Source: Sphingomonas sp. RIT328
GTDB taxonomy: Bacteria; Pseudomonadota; Alphaproteobacteria; Sphingomonadales; Sphingomonadaceae
Length of the DNA: 64,000 bases
Direction: 5' to 3'
Assembly (NCBI RefSeq): GCF_000632225.1
Contig: NZ_JFYV01000053.1
Coordinates: 1 to 64,000, forward strand
Shown: one piece after another, positions 49,606-57,612 of the stretch
How the letters are laid out: the number at the start of each line of letters is the position of its first letter
Numbering within the stretch: the stretch's first letter is position 1
Position numbers and translations under genes: made by a program
Notes under the pieces: generated by a model
What the model was told of the DNA's origin: nothing
Databases searched by the model: none
The model's input: the letters and a program-made list of their open reading frames with translations, nothing else

Positions 49606-50418
49606 TCACCGCGCCACCTTGCGCTCGTTCGCCAGCGCGATGATCGCGGCGGCGGTTTCCTCGATCGAGCGGCGGGTGACGTCGATGACCGGCCAGCCGT
49701 TGTCGGCGAACATGCGGCGGGCGAAGGCGATCTCGCGCGTCACCGCTTCCTCCTCGACATAGGGCGTATCGGGCATCTGGTTGAGCGACAGCAGGCGGTT
49801 GCGACGGATCTGGATCAACCGGTCGGCGCTGGTCGTCAGCCCGACGACGAGCGGCCGGCTGAGCGTGAAGAGGATGCGCGGCGGCGGGCTTTCGACGACG
49901 ATCGGGATATTGGCCGTTTTCCAGCCGCGGTTGGCGAGATAGATGGAGGTCGGCGTCTTCGACGAACGCGACACGCCGGCAAGGACGATATCCGCCTCCT
50001 CCCAATCCTCCGAGGCGATGCCGTCGTCATGCGCGATCGTCCATTGGATCGCATCGACGCGGGCGAAGTAAGCGGCGTCGAGCACGTGCTGGCGACCCGG
50101 CCGCGCCTTGGCCTGCTGGCCGAGCAGCCCCGACAGCGCATCGTTGACCGGATCGAGCGGCGCCACCGCGGGCAGGCCGAGCGCGAGGCAACGCTGCTCG
50201 AGGATGCGCCGCGTCGCGACGTTGACCAGCGTGAAGATCACCAGCCCGGGGTTCTGCGCGATCTCCTGGAGGATGCGTTCGAGATGCGCTTCGGTCCGCA
50301 CCATCGGCCAGAAATGCCGCACCGTCTCGACGTCGTCATATTGCGCGAGCGCCGCCTTGGCGATGTTCTCGAGCGTCTCGCCGGTCGAGTCCGACAGCAG
50401 ATGAAGATGGAGCCGCAT
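49606..50418 (-). CDS. PEP synthase / PPDK regulatory protein (DUF299)
   Basis: A 270-aa bifunctional kinase/phosphorylase that controls pyruvate, phosphate dikinase or PEP synthase. Family marks: MRLHLHLLSDSTGETLENIAKAALAQY, LVNVATRRILEQRC, the P-loop AGVSRSSKTPTSIYLANRG, and RRSIEETAAAIIAL. In Caulobacter and Rickettsia its homologue lies directly beside the replication origin. Its start codon borders the DnaA-box region. Confidence 0.92.
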   Translation of the reverse strand: MRLHLHLLSDSTGETLENIAKAALAQYDDVETVRHFWPMVRTEAHLERILQEIAQNPGLVIFTLVNVATRRILEQRCLALGLPAVAPLDPVNDALSGLLGQQAKARPGRQHVLDAAYFARVDAIQWTIAHDDGIASEDWEEADIVLAGVSRSSKTPTSIYLANRGWKTANIPIVVESPPPRILFTLSRPLVVGLTTSADRLIQIRRNRLLSLNQMPDTPYVEEEAVTREIAFARRMFADNGWPVIDVTRRSIEETAAAIIALANERKVAR

Positions 50419-50812
50419 CAACGGCGGCCGGAAAAATCGGCAATCGCAGGGTTGCCGGTCGGAGCGGGGCGCGCATCGCGATCGGACCGCTGATCGACCC
50501 TCTCGCGCAAGTCTGTGGACAACATGGGCATAAGCGATAGGGCAAGTCGGCGCCCCCGCCAAGCGACGCCGACGCCGTGGACAAACCGGATTCCATCCAC
50601 ATCGCCACACACAGGGAACAGTTTTATCCACAGCCTGTGGATGGTGTTGGCGGCGGGTCCCGAATCGACGCGCTTCCGCCGATCCTTGCCGGTCAACCTG
50701 TGGGTGATTAGGGCATGAAATGCTTTATCCCGCGTTCCACGCGCCAACCACTGCATCATCCTTTTCTAGAATCTTCTTAAGTAGGAAGAAGGCCCTGTCC
50801 GATCCTGTGAAC
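50419..50812. other. Candidate chromosomal replication origin (oriC)
   Basis: This 394-bp gene-free gap between divergent ppsR and hemE carries a perfect DnaA box TTATCCACA (50624-50632) and several near matches: TGTGGACAA (50514-50522, reverse), CGTGGACAA (50576-50584), CCATCCACA (50593-50601), TGTGGATGG (50636-50644, reverse) and TGTGGGTGA (50699-50707). ATCCACAG-C-CTGTGGAT (50626-50642) is a perfect dyad joining two of them. A locally AT-rich stretch with CTTTTCTAGAATCTTCTTAA (50761-50780) could be the unwinding element and also carries the hemE promoter. The gene order matches known alphaproteobacterial origins. Confidence 0.8.
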
Positions 50813-51838
50813 ATGTCCGCCGTGAAGCCCCTGCTCGCCACGTTGCGCGGTGCCAAGCCGGCGGTGCCGCCGATCTGGCTGATGCGCCAGGCGGGGCGAT
50901 ACCTGCCCGAGTATCGCGCGCTGCGGGCGGAGAAGGGTGGCTTTCTCGCGCTCGCCACCGATCCGGTCGCGGCGGCGGAGGTAACGCTGCAGCCGATCCG
51001 GCGCTTCGGCTTCGACGGCGCGATCCTGTTCTCCGATATCCTGATGGTGCCCTGGGCGCTGGGACAGGCGCTGAGCTTCGGGCCGGGCGAGGGACCGCGG
51101 CTGGCGCCACCGTTGGTCGATCACGCGCTGAACGCGCTCCAGGCGGTGCCTGAGCGGCTCGAGCCGGTCTATGCGACCTGCGAGCGGGTGGCGGCCGCCT
51201 TGCCGCCTCAGACCACCTTCCTGGGCTTCGCCGGGTCGCCGTGGACGGTGGCGACCTATATGGTCGCAGGGCAGGGATCGAAGGATCATGCCGACACCCG
51301 CGGCCTCGCCTATGGTGACCCGATGGCCTTCGGCGCGATCATCGATGCGATCGTGACGATGACGATCGACTATCTCGCCCGGCAGATCGCGGCGGGGGTC
51401 GAGGCGGTGCAGCTGTTCGACAGCTGGGCGGGATCGCTGTCGCCGGCGCAGTTCGAACGCTGGGTGATCGCACCCAATGCGGCGATCGTCGCCGGGCTGC
51501 GGGCGCGCTGTCCCGAGGCGTGCATCATCGGCTTCCCCAAGGGCGCCGGCGGCAAGCTGCCCGCTTATGCGCGCGAGACGGGGGTCGATGCGATCGGCTT
51601 GGACGAGACGGTCGATCCGGTCTGGGCGGATCGATCCCTGCCCGCCGGCATGCCGGTGCAGGGCAATCTCGATCCGCTGGCGCTGCTCGCCGGCGGCCCG
51701 GCGCTGGATGACGGGATCGACCGCGTGCTCGCCGCCTTCCGCGACCGGCCGCACGTGTTCAACCTCGGCCATGGCATCGGCCAGTTCACGCCGATCGCGC
51801 ATGTCGAGCAACTGGTCGCGCGGGTGAGGGGATCGTGA
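50813..51838 (+). CDS. hemE: Uroporphyrinogen III decarboxylase
   Basis: A 341-aa cytosolic haem-synthesis enzyme producing coproporphyrinogen III. The N-terminal signature PPIWLMRQAGRYLPEYRALR, ILFSDILMVPWALG, GFAGSPWTVATYMVAGQGS, and AVQLFDSWAGSLSP are diagnostic. The ATG at 50813 gives MSAVKPLLATL; upstream codons read into the origin. It is co-transcribed with hemJ (1-nt overlap). Confidence 0.96.
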   Translation: MSAVKPLLATLRGAKPAVPPIWLMRQAGRYLPEYRALRAEKGGFLALATDPVAAAEVTLQPIRRFGFDGAILFSDILMVPWALGQALSFGPGEGPRLAPPLVDHALNALQAVPERLEPVYATCERVAAALPPQTTFLGFAGSPWTVATYMVAGQGSKDHADTRGLAYGDPMAFGAIIDAIVTMTIDYLARQIAAGVEAVQLFDSWAGSLSPAQFERWVIAPNAAIVAGLRARCPEACIIGFPKGAGGKLPAYARETGVDAIGLDETVDPVWADRSLPAGMPVQGNLDPLALLAGGPALDDGIDRVLAAFRDRPHVFNLGHGIGQFTPIAHVEQLVARVRGS

Positions 51839-52284
51839 TGAACGTGCTGGCGGGTGCCTATCTGTGGATCGTTGCGGCGCATGTGATCTTCGTCATCTTC
51901 TGGATGGCGGGCTTGTTCATGCTGCCGCGGTATCTCGTCTATCATCAGGAGGCGCTGGTCGCCGGGCGCGACGACGATGCCGCGCGCTGGGTCGAGCGCG
52001 AGGGCAAGCTGCGGTCGATCATCCTGACGCCGGCGATGATCCTCGTCTGGCTGCTCGGGCTGACGCTGGCGACGGTGGGGCAGCATTGGGCCGAGGGCTG
52101 GCTCCACGCCAAGCTGGCGTTCGTGCTGCTGCTCAGCGGCTATCACGGCTGGGCGGTCGGCTATGCCAAGCGGCTGGCGCGGGGCGAGATGCGCCTCGAC
52201 GGCCGGCGGCTGCGGCTGATCAACGAGGTGCCGGCGCTGGCCGGTGCGGTGATCGTCGTCTTGGCGTTCGTGAAGCCGTTTTGA
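51838..52284 (+). CDS. hemJ: Protoporphyrinogen oxidase HemJ
   Basis: A 148-aa membrane protein of the UPF0093/HemJ family with four helices, which oxidises protoporphyrinogen IX in bacteria lacking HemG and HemY. The haem-ligand-like histidine is in YLWIVAAHVIFVIFWMAGLFMLPR, and EGWLHAKLAFVLLLSGYHGW carries the second. Overlaps the hemE stop by 1 nt (TGATG). Confidence 0.93.
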   Translation: MNVLAGAYLWIVAAHVIFVIFWMAGLFMLPRYLVYHQEALVAGRDDDAARWVEREGKLRSIILTPAMILVWLLGLTLATVGQHWAEGWLHAKLAFVLLLSGYHGWAVGYAKRLARGEMRLDGRRLRLINEVPALAGAVIVVLAFVKPF

Positions 52285-52305
52285 TAGGATGCGCGCGCGT
52301 CAACG

Positions 52306-52575
52306 ATGGAGACGGGAGTGATCAGCGCGGATCTTGGCCAGCCTCTGGAAGCGGTCGTCGCCGAACTCGTGGCGAACGGGCGGTTTGGCTCCTCGAACGA
52401 CGTGCTGCGCGAGGGCGTGCGGCTCGTTCAGGAGCGGGAGGCCCGACGGACAGCACTCCAGGCTGCGATCGACGAGGGGCTGGCTGACATGGCAGCGGGG
52501 CGGACCCGTCCCGCAGAGGATGTCTTCGCCGAACTGGAAGCACGTTACAAGGCGATGTCACCGACGGGCAAATGA
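52306..52575 (+). CDS. ParD-family antitoxin
   Basis: An 89-aa RHH-type antitoxin (QPLEAVVAELVANGRFGSSNDVLREGVRLVQEREARR is the ParD core, then an acidic helix AIDEGLADMAAGRTRPAEDVFAELEARYKAM). GTG at 52318 is an alternative start with GGAG upstream. It overlaps the toxin start by 4 nt (ATGA). The pair is inserted in the otherwise conserved hemE-hemJ-rho region. Confidence 0.88.
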   Translation: METGVISADLGQPLEAVVAELVANGRFGSSNDVLREGVRLVQEREARRTALQAAIDEGLADMAAGRTRPAEDVFAELEARYKAMSPTGK

Positions 52576-52859
52576 GGGTTCGTTTGTCCGCCAGGGCTGC
52601 GCGCGATCTGCGTGCGATCGGCGACTATATCGCGCGCGACGATCGCGCTCGGGCGGTTCGCTTCGTCAGGCGGCTCCATGCGAAATGTCTGGCGAGAGGT
52701 GATCTGCCGTTCGGTTATCCGCTCGTCGAAGGGCGGCAGCATCAGCAGGTACGTCGTTGTGGTCACAGCGGTTATGTGATCCTTTATACGGTCACCGACG
52801 ACGCCGTCGTTATCCTCCACATTGTCCACAGCGCCCGCGATTATGGCGACCTGCTGTAA
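52572..52859 (+). CDS. ParE-family toxin
   Basis: A 95-aa RelE/ParE-fold toxin. N-terminal helices (SARAARDLRAIGDYIARDDRARAVRFVRRL), LPFGYPLVEGRQHQQVRRCGHSGYVILYTVTDDAVVILHIVHSARDY. ParE proteins usually poison gyrase; mechanism here is inferred from family. Closer to ParE than the toxin at 14.8 kb. Confidence 0.88.
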   Translation: MRVRLSARAARDLRAIGDYIARDDRARAVRFVRRLHAKCLARGDLPFGYPLVEGRQHQQVRRCGHSGYVILYTVTDDAVVILHIVHSARDYGDLL

Positions 52860-52865
52860 CCGCGC

Positions 52866-52894
52866 TTGACGAAGCCGGTTCGTCCTCTTACGTC
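52866..52894 (+). promoter_or_regulatory. Possible rho promoter
   Basis: TTGACG (52866-52871) and, 17 bp later, TACGTC (52889-52894). The -35 is good, the -10 poor. The remaining leader to 53007 has no gene; rho is often autoregulated through its leader, but no hairpin with a T-run was found here. Confidence 0.3.
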
Positions 52895-53007
52895 CTGAAC
52901 ACGCGTAGAGCCGCCGTCCGGCGACTCCGCGTTCTCCTCCTGGCTGTCCGTCGCTGCGTGTCCTTCGCCGATCTGAGCCGCTCCCCGTTACGCATTCGGA
53001 TTATTCC

Positions 53008-54264
53008 ATGCATCTTAGAGATTTGAAGAAAAAGACCCCGGCCGAGCTGGTCAGCATGGCCGAAGAGCTGGGGGTCGAGGGCGCATCGACGCTGCGCAAG
53101 CAGGACCTGTTGTTCGCGATCCTCAAGGTCCAGGCCGAGAATGGCGACCAGATCATGGGCCTCGGCACGATCGAGGTGTTGCAGGACGGCTTCGGCTTCC
53201 TGCGGTCGCCCGAAGCCAATTACCTCGCCGGGCCGGACGACATCTACGTCTCGCCCAATCAGGTGCGCAAGCACGGCCTGCGCACCGGCGACACGGTCGA
53301 GGGCGAGATCCGCGCCCCCAAGGACGGCGAGCGCTATTTTGCGCTGACCAAGCTGACCAGCGTCAATTTCGACGATCCCGATGCGGTCCGCCATCGCGTC
53401 AACTTCGACAACCTCACGCCGCTCTATCCGGAATCGAAGCTGACGCTCGATCCCGCCGATCCGACGCAGAAGGACAAGTCGGCCCGCGTCATCGACATCG
53501 TCTCGCCGCAGGGCAAGGGCCAGCGCACGCTGATCGTCGCGCCGCCGCGCGTCGGCAAGACGGTGATGCTGCAGAACATCGCGCGCGCCATCTCGGACAA
53601 TCACCCCGAGGTGTTCCTGATCGTGCTGCTGATCGACGAGCGGCCCGAGGAAGTCACCGACATGCAGCGTTCGGTGAAGGGCGAGGTCGTCTCCTCGACC
53701 TTCGACGAGCCGGCACAGCGCCACGTCCAGGTCGCCGAAATGGTGATCGAGAAGGCCAAGCGCCTCGTCGAGCACAAGAAGGACGTGGTGATCCTGCTCG
53801 ACAGCATCACCCGCCTCGGCCGCGCCTATAACACGGTCGTGCCGTCGTCGGGCAAGGTGCTGACCGGCGGCGTCGACGCCAATGCGTTGCAGCGTCCCAA
53901 GCGCTTCTTCGGTGCGGCGCGCAACATCGAGGAGGGCGGCTCGCTGTCGATCATCGCCACCGCGCTGATCGATACCGGCAGCCGCATGGACGAGGTGATC
54001 TTCGAAGAGTTCAAGGGCACCGGCAATTCGGAAATCGTGCTCGATCGCAAGGTTGCCGACAAGCGCGTCTTCCCGGCGCTCGACGTCGGCAAGTCGGGCA
54101 CCCGCAAGGAAGAGCTGCTGGTCGACAAGGACAAGCTGTCCAAGCAATGGGTCCTGCGCCGCATCCTCATGCAGATGGGGACGATCGACGCGATGGAGTT
54201 CCTGCTCGACAAGATGAAGAACTCGAAGACCAATGAGGATTTCTTCGACTCGATGAACCAGTAA
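53008..54264 (+). CDS. rho: Transcription termination factor Rho
   Basis: A 418-aa hexameric RNA helicase. N-terminal helix bundle (MHLRDLKKKTPAELVSMAEELGVEG), cold-shock RNA-binding domain (GFGFLRSPEANYLAGPDDIYVS), Walker A IVAPPRVGKTVM (about 178-188), Walker B VVILLDSITRLGRAYN, Q-loop LTGGVDANALQRPKRFFGAARN and R-loop region FKGTGNSEIVLDRKVADKRVFPA. A strong hairpin follows (54276-54312). Confidence 0.97.
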   Translation: MHLRDLKKKTPAELVSMAEELGVEGASTLRKQDLLFAILKVQAENGDQIMGLGTIEVLQDGFGFLRSPEANYLAGPDDIYVSPNQVRKHGLRTGDTVEGEIRAPKDGERYFALTKLTSVNFDDPDAVRHRVNFDNLTPLYPESKLTLDPADPTQKDKSARVIDIVSPQGKGQRTLIVAPPRVGKTVMLQNIARAISDNHPEVFLIVLLIDERPEEVTDMQRSVKGEVVSSTFDEPAQRHVQVAEMVIEKAKRLVEHKKDVVILLDSITRLGRAYNTVVPSSGKVLTGGVDANALQRPKRFFGAARNIEEGGSLSIIATALIDTGSRMDEVIFEEFKGTGNSEIVLDRKVADKRVFPALDVGKSGTRKEELLVDKDKLSKQWVLRRILMQMGTIDAMEFLLDKMKNSKTNEDFFDSMNQ

Positions 54265-54275
54265 GCGCCACGGCT

Positions 54276-54312
54276 GGCCGGAGGGCGGGGAGGATCACCC
54301 CGACCGCCGGCC
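54276..54312. terminator. Hairpin after rho
   Basis: GGCCGG (54276-54281) and CCGGCC (54307-54312) enclose a further GCGGGG/CCCCG pairing. Stem is long and GC-rich; no T-run, so intrinsic termination is uncertain. Confidence 0.5.
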
Positions 54313-54423
54313 GACGCGGGGACGAATGGCAGCCGTCAGGGCAGGATCGACGACGCGCGGAAGCTCGATGGCTTTCGCGCGTTGCTGCGTTATGGACCGG
54401 TCGATCAACCGGGAGTGTGTATC

Positions 54424-55134
54424 GTGTCCATCATCACCATGCTGAGCGCCGCCGCCGCCAGCGGGCCGGGGTCACCGGCGGAAATCTGGCAGCATATCGT
54501 CAACGACTTCGCCAACATCGGCACGCCGGCCGCGCTTGCCGCCTTCGTGCAGGTGCTGATGATCGACGTCGTGCTCGCGGGCGACAATGCCATCGTCGTC
54601 GGCGCGCTCGCCGCGGGCCTGCCGATCGATCAGCGCAAGAAGGTCATCCTGATCGGCATCCTCGCGGCTTTGGTGCTGCGGATCATCTTCGCGCTGGCGG
54701 TGAGCTGGCTGCTCGGCGTGATCGGGCTGATCTTCGCGGGCGGTATCCTGCTGCTGTGGGTCGCGTGGAAGATGTGGCGCGAGCTGCGTCAGGGCGGCGG
54801 CGAGGCCGCGGCAGACGGCGAGGCGGCGGGGGTCAAGCCGGCGCGCAGCTTTGCGGCGGCGGCCTGGGCGGTCGCGGTCGCCGACGTGTCGATGAGCCTC
54901 GACAACGTCCTTGCCGTCGCCGGCGCGGCGCGCGAGCATCCCGGCATCCTCATCATCGGTCTGCTGCTGTCGGTGGCGATGATGGGCATCGCCGCGAACC
55001 TGATCGCCAAATATATCGAGCGCTATCGCTGGATCGCCTATGTCGGCCTGCTCGTCATCCTCTACGTTGCCGGCAAGATGATCTACGAAGGCGTGGTCGA
55101 TCCACGGGTCGGCGTGATGACGCTGTTCGCGTAA
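54424..55134 (+). CDS. TerC/YjbE-family membrane protein
   Basis: A 236-aa polytopic protein of the TerC family, linked in other bacteria to manganese efflux and metallation of exported proteins. The acidic membrane motifs are LMIDVVLAGDNAIVVGALAAGLP and, in the second half, VAVADVSMSLDNVLAVAGAA. The GTG at 54424 has GGGAG 8 nt upstream; ATG at 54439 is an alternative. Ends at a strong terminator. Confidence 0.9.
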   Translation: MSIITMLSAAAASGPGSPAEIWQHIVNDFANIGTPAALAAFVQVLMIDVVLAGDNAIVVGALAAGLPIDQRKKVILIGILAALVLRIIFALAVSWLLGVIGLIFAGGILLLWVAWKMWRELRQGGGEAAADGEAAGVKPARSFAAAAWAVAVADVSMSLDNVLAVAGAAREHPGILIIGLLLSVAMMGIAANLIAKYIERYRWIAYVGLLVILYVAGKMIYEGVVDPRVGVMTLFA

Positions 55135-55141
55135 GCGGGAA

Positions 55142-55160
55142 GGGGGGCGCGACGCCCCCC
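55142..55160. terminator. Perfect GC terminator hairpin
   Basis: GGGGGGCG-CGA-CGCCCCCC, an 8-bp stem followed by TTGTCGT, sits 8 bp after terC and 9 bp before the convergent hydrolase stop. Likely to terminate rightward transcription, perhaps both ways. Confidence 0.7.
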
Positions 55161-55168
55161 TTGTCGTA

Positions 55169-55891
55169 TCAGCCGAGATGCTCGGCGAAGAAGGCGGCGG
55201 TCCGCTGGTCAGCGAGCTGCGCCGCCTCGTCCGAACGACGCTGGCCGAATTGCGCGGCGAAGCCGTGATCCTCGCCGGGGTAATCGTACAGCGTCACCTT
55301 GGGATGATCGTCGAGCCCGGCGTGCATCCGCGCCTGTGCATCCTTGTCGACGAAATGATCCTCCTGCGGCACGTGCAGCAGCACCGGGTGCGCGATCGCA
55401 TGCGCCTCGCCGAGCAGTCCGTCGATACCCACGCCATAATAGCCGACGCTCGCATCGACGTCGGTGCGCGCCGCGGTCATGAAGGCGAGGCGGCCGCCGA
55501 GGCAATAGCCGACCGCGCCGACGCGCGCGGCAAGACCGCTGTCGGACTGGGCATCGTTGAGCAGGCTGCGCGCCGTGCGGATCGTCGCCTCGATGTCGCG
55601 GATGCCGGCGTCCTGATCGAACTGGCCCATCAGGTCGAGCCCGCGCTGCAATTCGGCGGGCACATCGGGGTCGAGTTCGACGCCGGGAGCGATCTGCCAG
55701 AACAGGTCGGGGGCGAGCGCGAGATAGCCTTCCGCCGCGAAGGCGTCGGCCTTGGCACGGATGCCGGCGTTAACGCCGAAAATCTCCTGGATGACGACGA
55801 TCGCGGCGCGCGGCGTCCCGGCGGGCTCGGCGACATAGACGTCGAACTGGCCGCGGTGGTCGAGTGTCTCGATCTGGATGGTCTTGGTCAT
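55169..55891 (-). CDS. Dienelactone hydrolase family protein
   Basis: A 240-aa alpha/beta hydrolase with a cysteine nucleophile in GAVGYCLGGRLAFM, aspartate in QEDHFVDKDAQ and histidine in GEDHGFAAQF. The N-terminal strand IQIETLDHRGQFDVYVAEPAG and VVIQEIFGVNAGIRAKADAFAAEGY are family-typical. The real substrate may be some lactone or ester. GAGGA precedes the ATG. Confidence 0.93.
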   Translation of the reverse strand: MTKTIQIETLDHRGQFDVYVAEPAGTPRAAIVVIQEIFGVNAGIRAKADAFAAEGYLALAPDLFWQIAPGVELDPDVPAELQRGLDLMGQFDQDAGIRDIEATIRTARSLLNDAQSDSGLAARVGAVGYCLGGRLAFMTAARTDVDASVGYYGVGIDGLLGEAHAIAHPVLLHVPQEDHFVDKDAQARMHAGLDDHPKVTLYDYPGEDHGFAAQFGQRRSDEAAQLADQRTAAFFAEHLG

Positions 55892-55962
55892 GGCGTCCTC
55901 TCGCGCGTGGGGGCGGGCTGAGCTATGCAGCGCGGCAGAGAGCTGCTCAAGGGGTGACGCGT

Positions 55963-56208
55963 ATGAAGCTGACCGTGAACGTGGATCTGACCCCGGAGGA
56001 AGCCCGGCGGGCGATGGGCCTGCCCGATCTGACACCGCTGCACGATCGCTACGTCGCCTCGCTGCTCGAAGCGATGAACGGCCAGGTACGGCCCGAGCTG
56101 CTCGAGAATCTGATGCGCAGCTGGTCGCCGATGGGCGATGCCAGCGTCGCTTTATGGCGGCAGGTGTTCGATCAGGCGACCGGCGCCGGGGGCAAGTCGG
56201 GCAGCTGA
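55963..56208 (+). CDS. DUF6489-like small protein
   Basis: An 81-aa protein: MKLTVNVDLTPEEARRAMGLPDLTPLHDRYVASLLEAM then RPELLENLMRSWSPMGDASVALWRQVFDQA. This resembles small proteins encoded upstream of mnmE in sphingomonads and relatives. AAGGGG lies upstream. Stop overlaps the mnmE ATG by 1 nt. No function known. Confidence 0.8.
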   Translation: MKLTVNVDLTPEEARRAMGLPDLTPLHDRYVASLLEAMNGQVRPELLENLMRSWSPMGDASVALWRQVFDQATGAGGKSGS

Positions 56209-57479
56209 TGCAGACGATCTTCGCGCTGTCGAGCGGTGCGGCGCCGGCGGGGATCGGCGTGATCCGGGTGAGCGGACCGCAGGCCTTCGCGGCGGTGGCG
56301 CGGCTGGCCGGCAGTCTGCCCCCGCCACGCACGGCGCAGGTGCGGGCGTTGCGTGACGACGAGGGCGCCTTGCTCGACCGGGCTCTGGTCCTCGCCTTTC
56401 CGGGACCCAAAACGGCGACCGGCGAAGATCTCGCCGAACTCCATTGCCACGGCGGGCGGGCGGTGATCACAGCGATACTGCGTGCACTCGCTGCACAGCC
56501 GGAAATGCGCGCCGCCGAAGCCGGGGAGTTCACGCGTCGCGCGCTCACCAATGGCCGGATCGATGTTGCCGAGGCGGCGGGCCTTGCCGATCTGTTGTCC
56601 GCAGAAACCGAACGGCAGCGCGTCGCCGCGCTCGCTGCGGCGGAGGGCCGGGTCAGCCAGCAGGTGCGCGGCTGGCTCGACCGGCTGGCGATGCTCGCCG
56701 CGCTGACCGAGGCGCAGCTCGACTTCGCCGATGAGGATGACGTCGGCGATGACGACGGTCTTGCCGCGGTACATGAGGGTATGGCCGCACTCGCCGCGGA
56801 GCTGCATCATGTGCTCGCCGCGCCGGCGGTCGAGCGGTTGCGCGACGGCGTTCAGGTGGTGCTGGGCGGCCCACCGAACAGCGGCAAGTCGACGCTGATC
56901 AATCTGCTCTGCCAGCGCGATGTCGCGATCGTGTCGGATATCGCCGGCACGACGCGCGACCGCATCGAGGCGACCGTGGTGCGGCAGGGACTGGTCTATG
57001 TCCTCACCGATACCGCCGGCCTGACCGATAGTGCCGATCCGATCGAGCGGATCGGAGTAACGCGAGCTGGCGATGCGATTGCGCGCGCCGACCTGCTGCT
57101 GTGGTTGGGGGACGACGAACCTCCGCGCGAGGATGCGATCTGGGTGCAGGCGCGTAGCGATGCCACCGGCCGGGTGCCGGTGGCGGGGGCAGGGATCGCG
57201 GTTGCGCAGAACGATCCGGCGAGCGTCGAGGCGCTATGGACGATGATCGCGTCACGCGCGGAAATGCTGATGCCGCGTGGGGATGCGCTGGCGTTCCGGG
57301 AGAGCGAACGGGCGGCGTGTGGTGAGGCTCTGGCGGCTCTCGACGGGATGAGCAACGATCCGCTGATCGTATCGGAACAGCTTCGTTATGCCGTTCGAAC
57401 GTTAGGATCGATCCTCGGTCAGAATGCCACTGAGGTGATGTTGGATGCGCTGTTCGGGCGGTTCTGCATCGGCAAATGA
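56208..57479 (+). CDS. mnmE: tRNA uridine-5-carboxymethylaminomethyl GTPase MnmE
   Basis: A 423-aa GTPase that, with MnmG, modifies wobble U34 of several tRNAs. N-terminal folate domain (IFALSSGAAPAGIGVIRVSGP), G1 GPPNSGKST (about 221-229), G2 SDIAGTTRD, G3 DTAGLTD, and the C-terminal FCIGK needed for formyl-folate chemistry. The stop is followed at once by parS site 1. Confidence 0.96.
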   Translation: MQTIFALSSGAAPAGIGVIRVSGPQAFAAVARLAGSLPPPRTAQVRALRDDEGALLDRALVLAFPGPKTATGEDLAELHCHGGRAVITAILRALAAQPEMRAAEAGEFTRRALTNGRIDVAEAAGLADLLSAETERQRVAALAAAEGRVSQQVRGWLDRLAMLAALTEAQLDFADEDDVGDDDGLAAVHEGMAALAAELHHVLAAPAVERLRDGVQVVLGGPPNSGKSTLINLLCQRDVAIVSDIAGTTRDRIEATVVRQGLVYVLTDTAGLTDSADPIERIGVTRAGDAIARADLLLWLGDDEPPREDAIWVQARSDATGRVPVAGAGIAVAQNDPASVEALWTMIASRAEMLMPRGDALAFRESERAACGEALAALDGMSNDPLIVSEQLRYAVRTLGSILGQNATEVMLDALFGRFCIGK

Positions 57480-57480
57480 T

Positions 57481-57494
57481 GTTCCACGTGGAAC
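57481..57494. promoter_or_regulatory. parS site 1
   Basis: GTTCCACGTGGAAC, a perfect 14-bp palindrome 1 bp after the mnmE stop codon. It matches the core bound by ParB in Caulobacter and other alphaproteobacteria. Confidence 0.9.
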
Positions 57495-57520
57495 GTTTAT
57501 CCCGCAGTTGCGCACAGACT

Positions 57521-57534
57521 GTTCCACGTGAAAC
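57521..57534. promoter_or_regulatory. parS site 2 (variant)
   Basis: GTTCCACGTGAAAC, differing from the palindrome by one base (GAAAC in place of GGAAC); both forms are bound by ParB in other species. It is 26 bp after site 1. Confidence 0.85.
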
Positions 57535-57558
57535 CCTAGGGCAGTTACTTGATCAAAG

Positions 57559-57574
57559 TGTTCCACGTGGAACA
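57559..57574. promoter_or_regulatory. parS site 3
   Basis: TGTTCCACGTGGAACA, a perfect 16-bp palindrome 38 bp before the mnmG start. The 133-bp gap thus holds three sites 40 and 38-39 bp apart, about four helical turns. Confidence 0.92.
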
Positions 57575-57612
57575 ATTTTGACCTGCGCATGGCTCTGGCT
57601 TAGACGGAGGGC

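Noticed and set aside
57481..57574. Three palindromes as an operator or terminator for mnmG
   Set aside because: They match parS too well and recur inside rsmG next to parAB.
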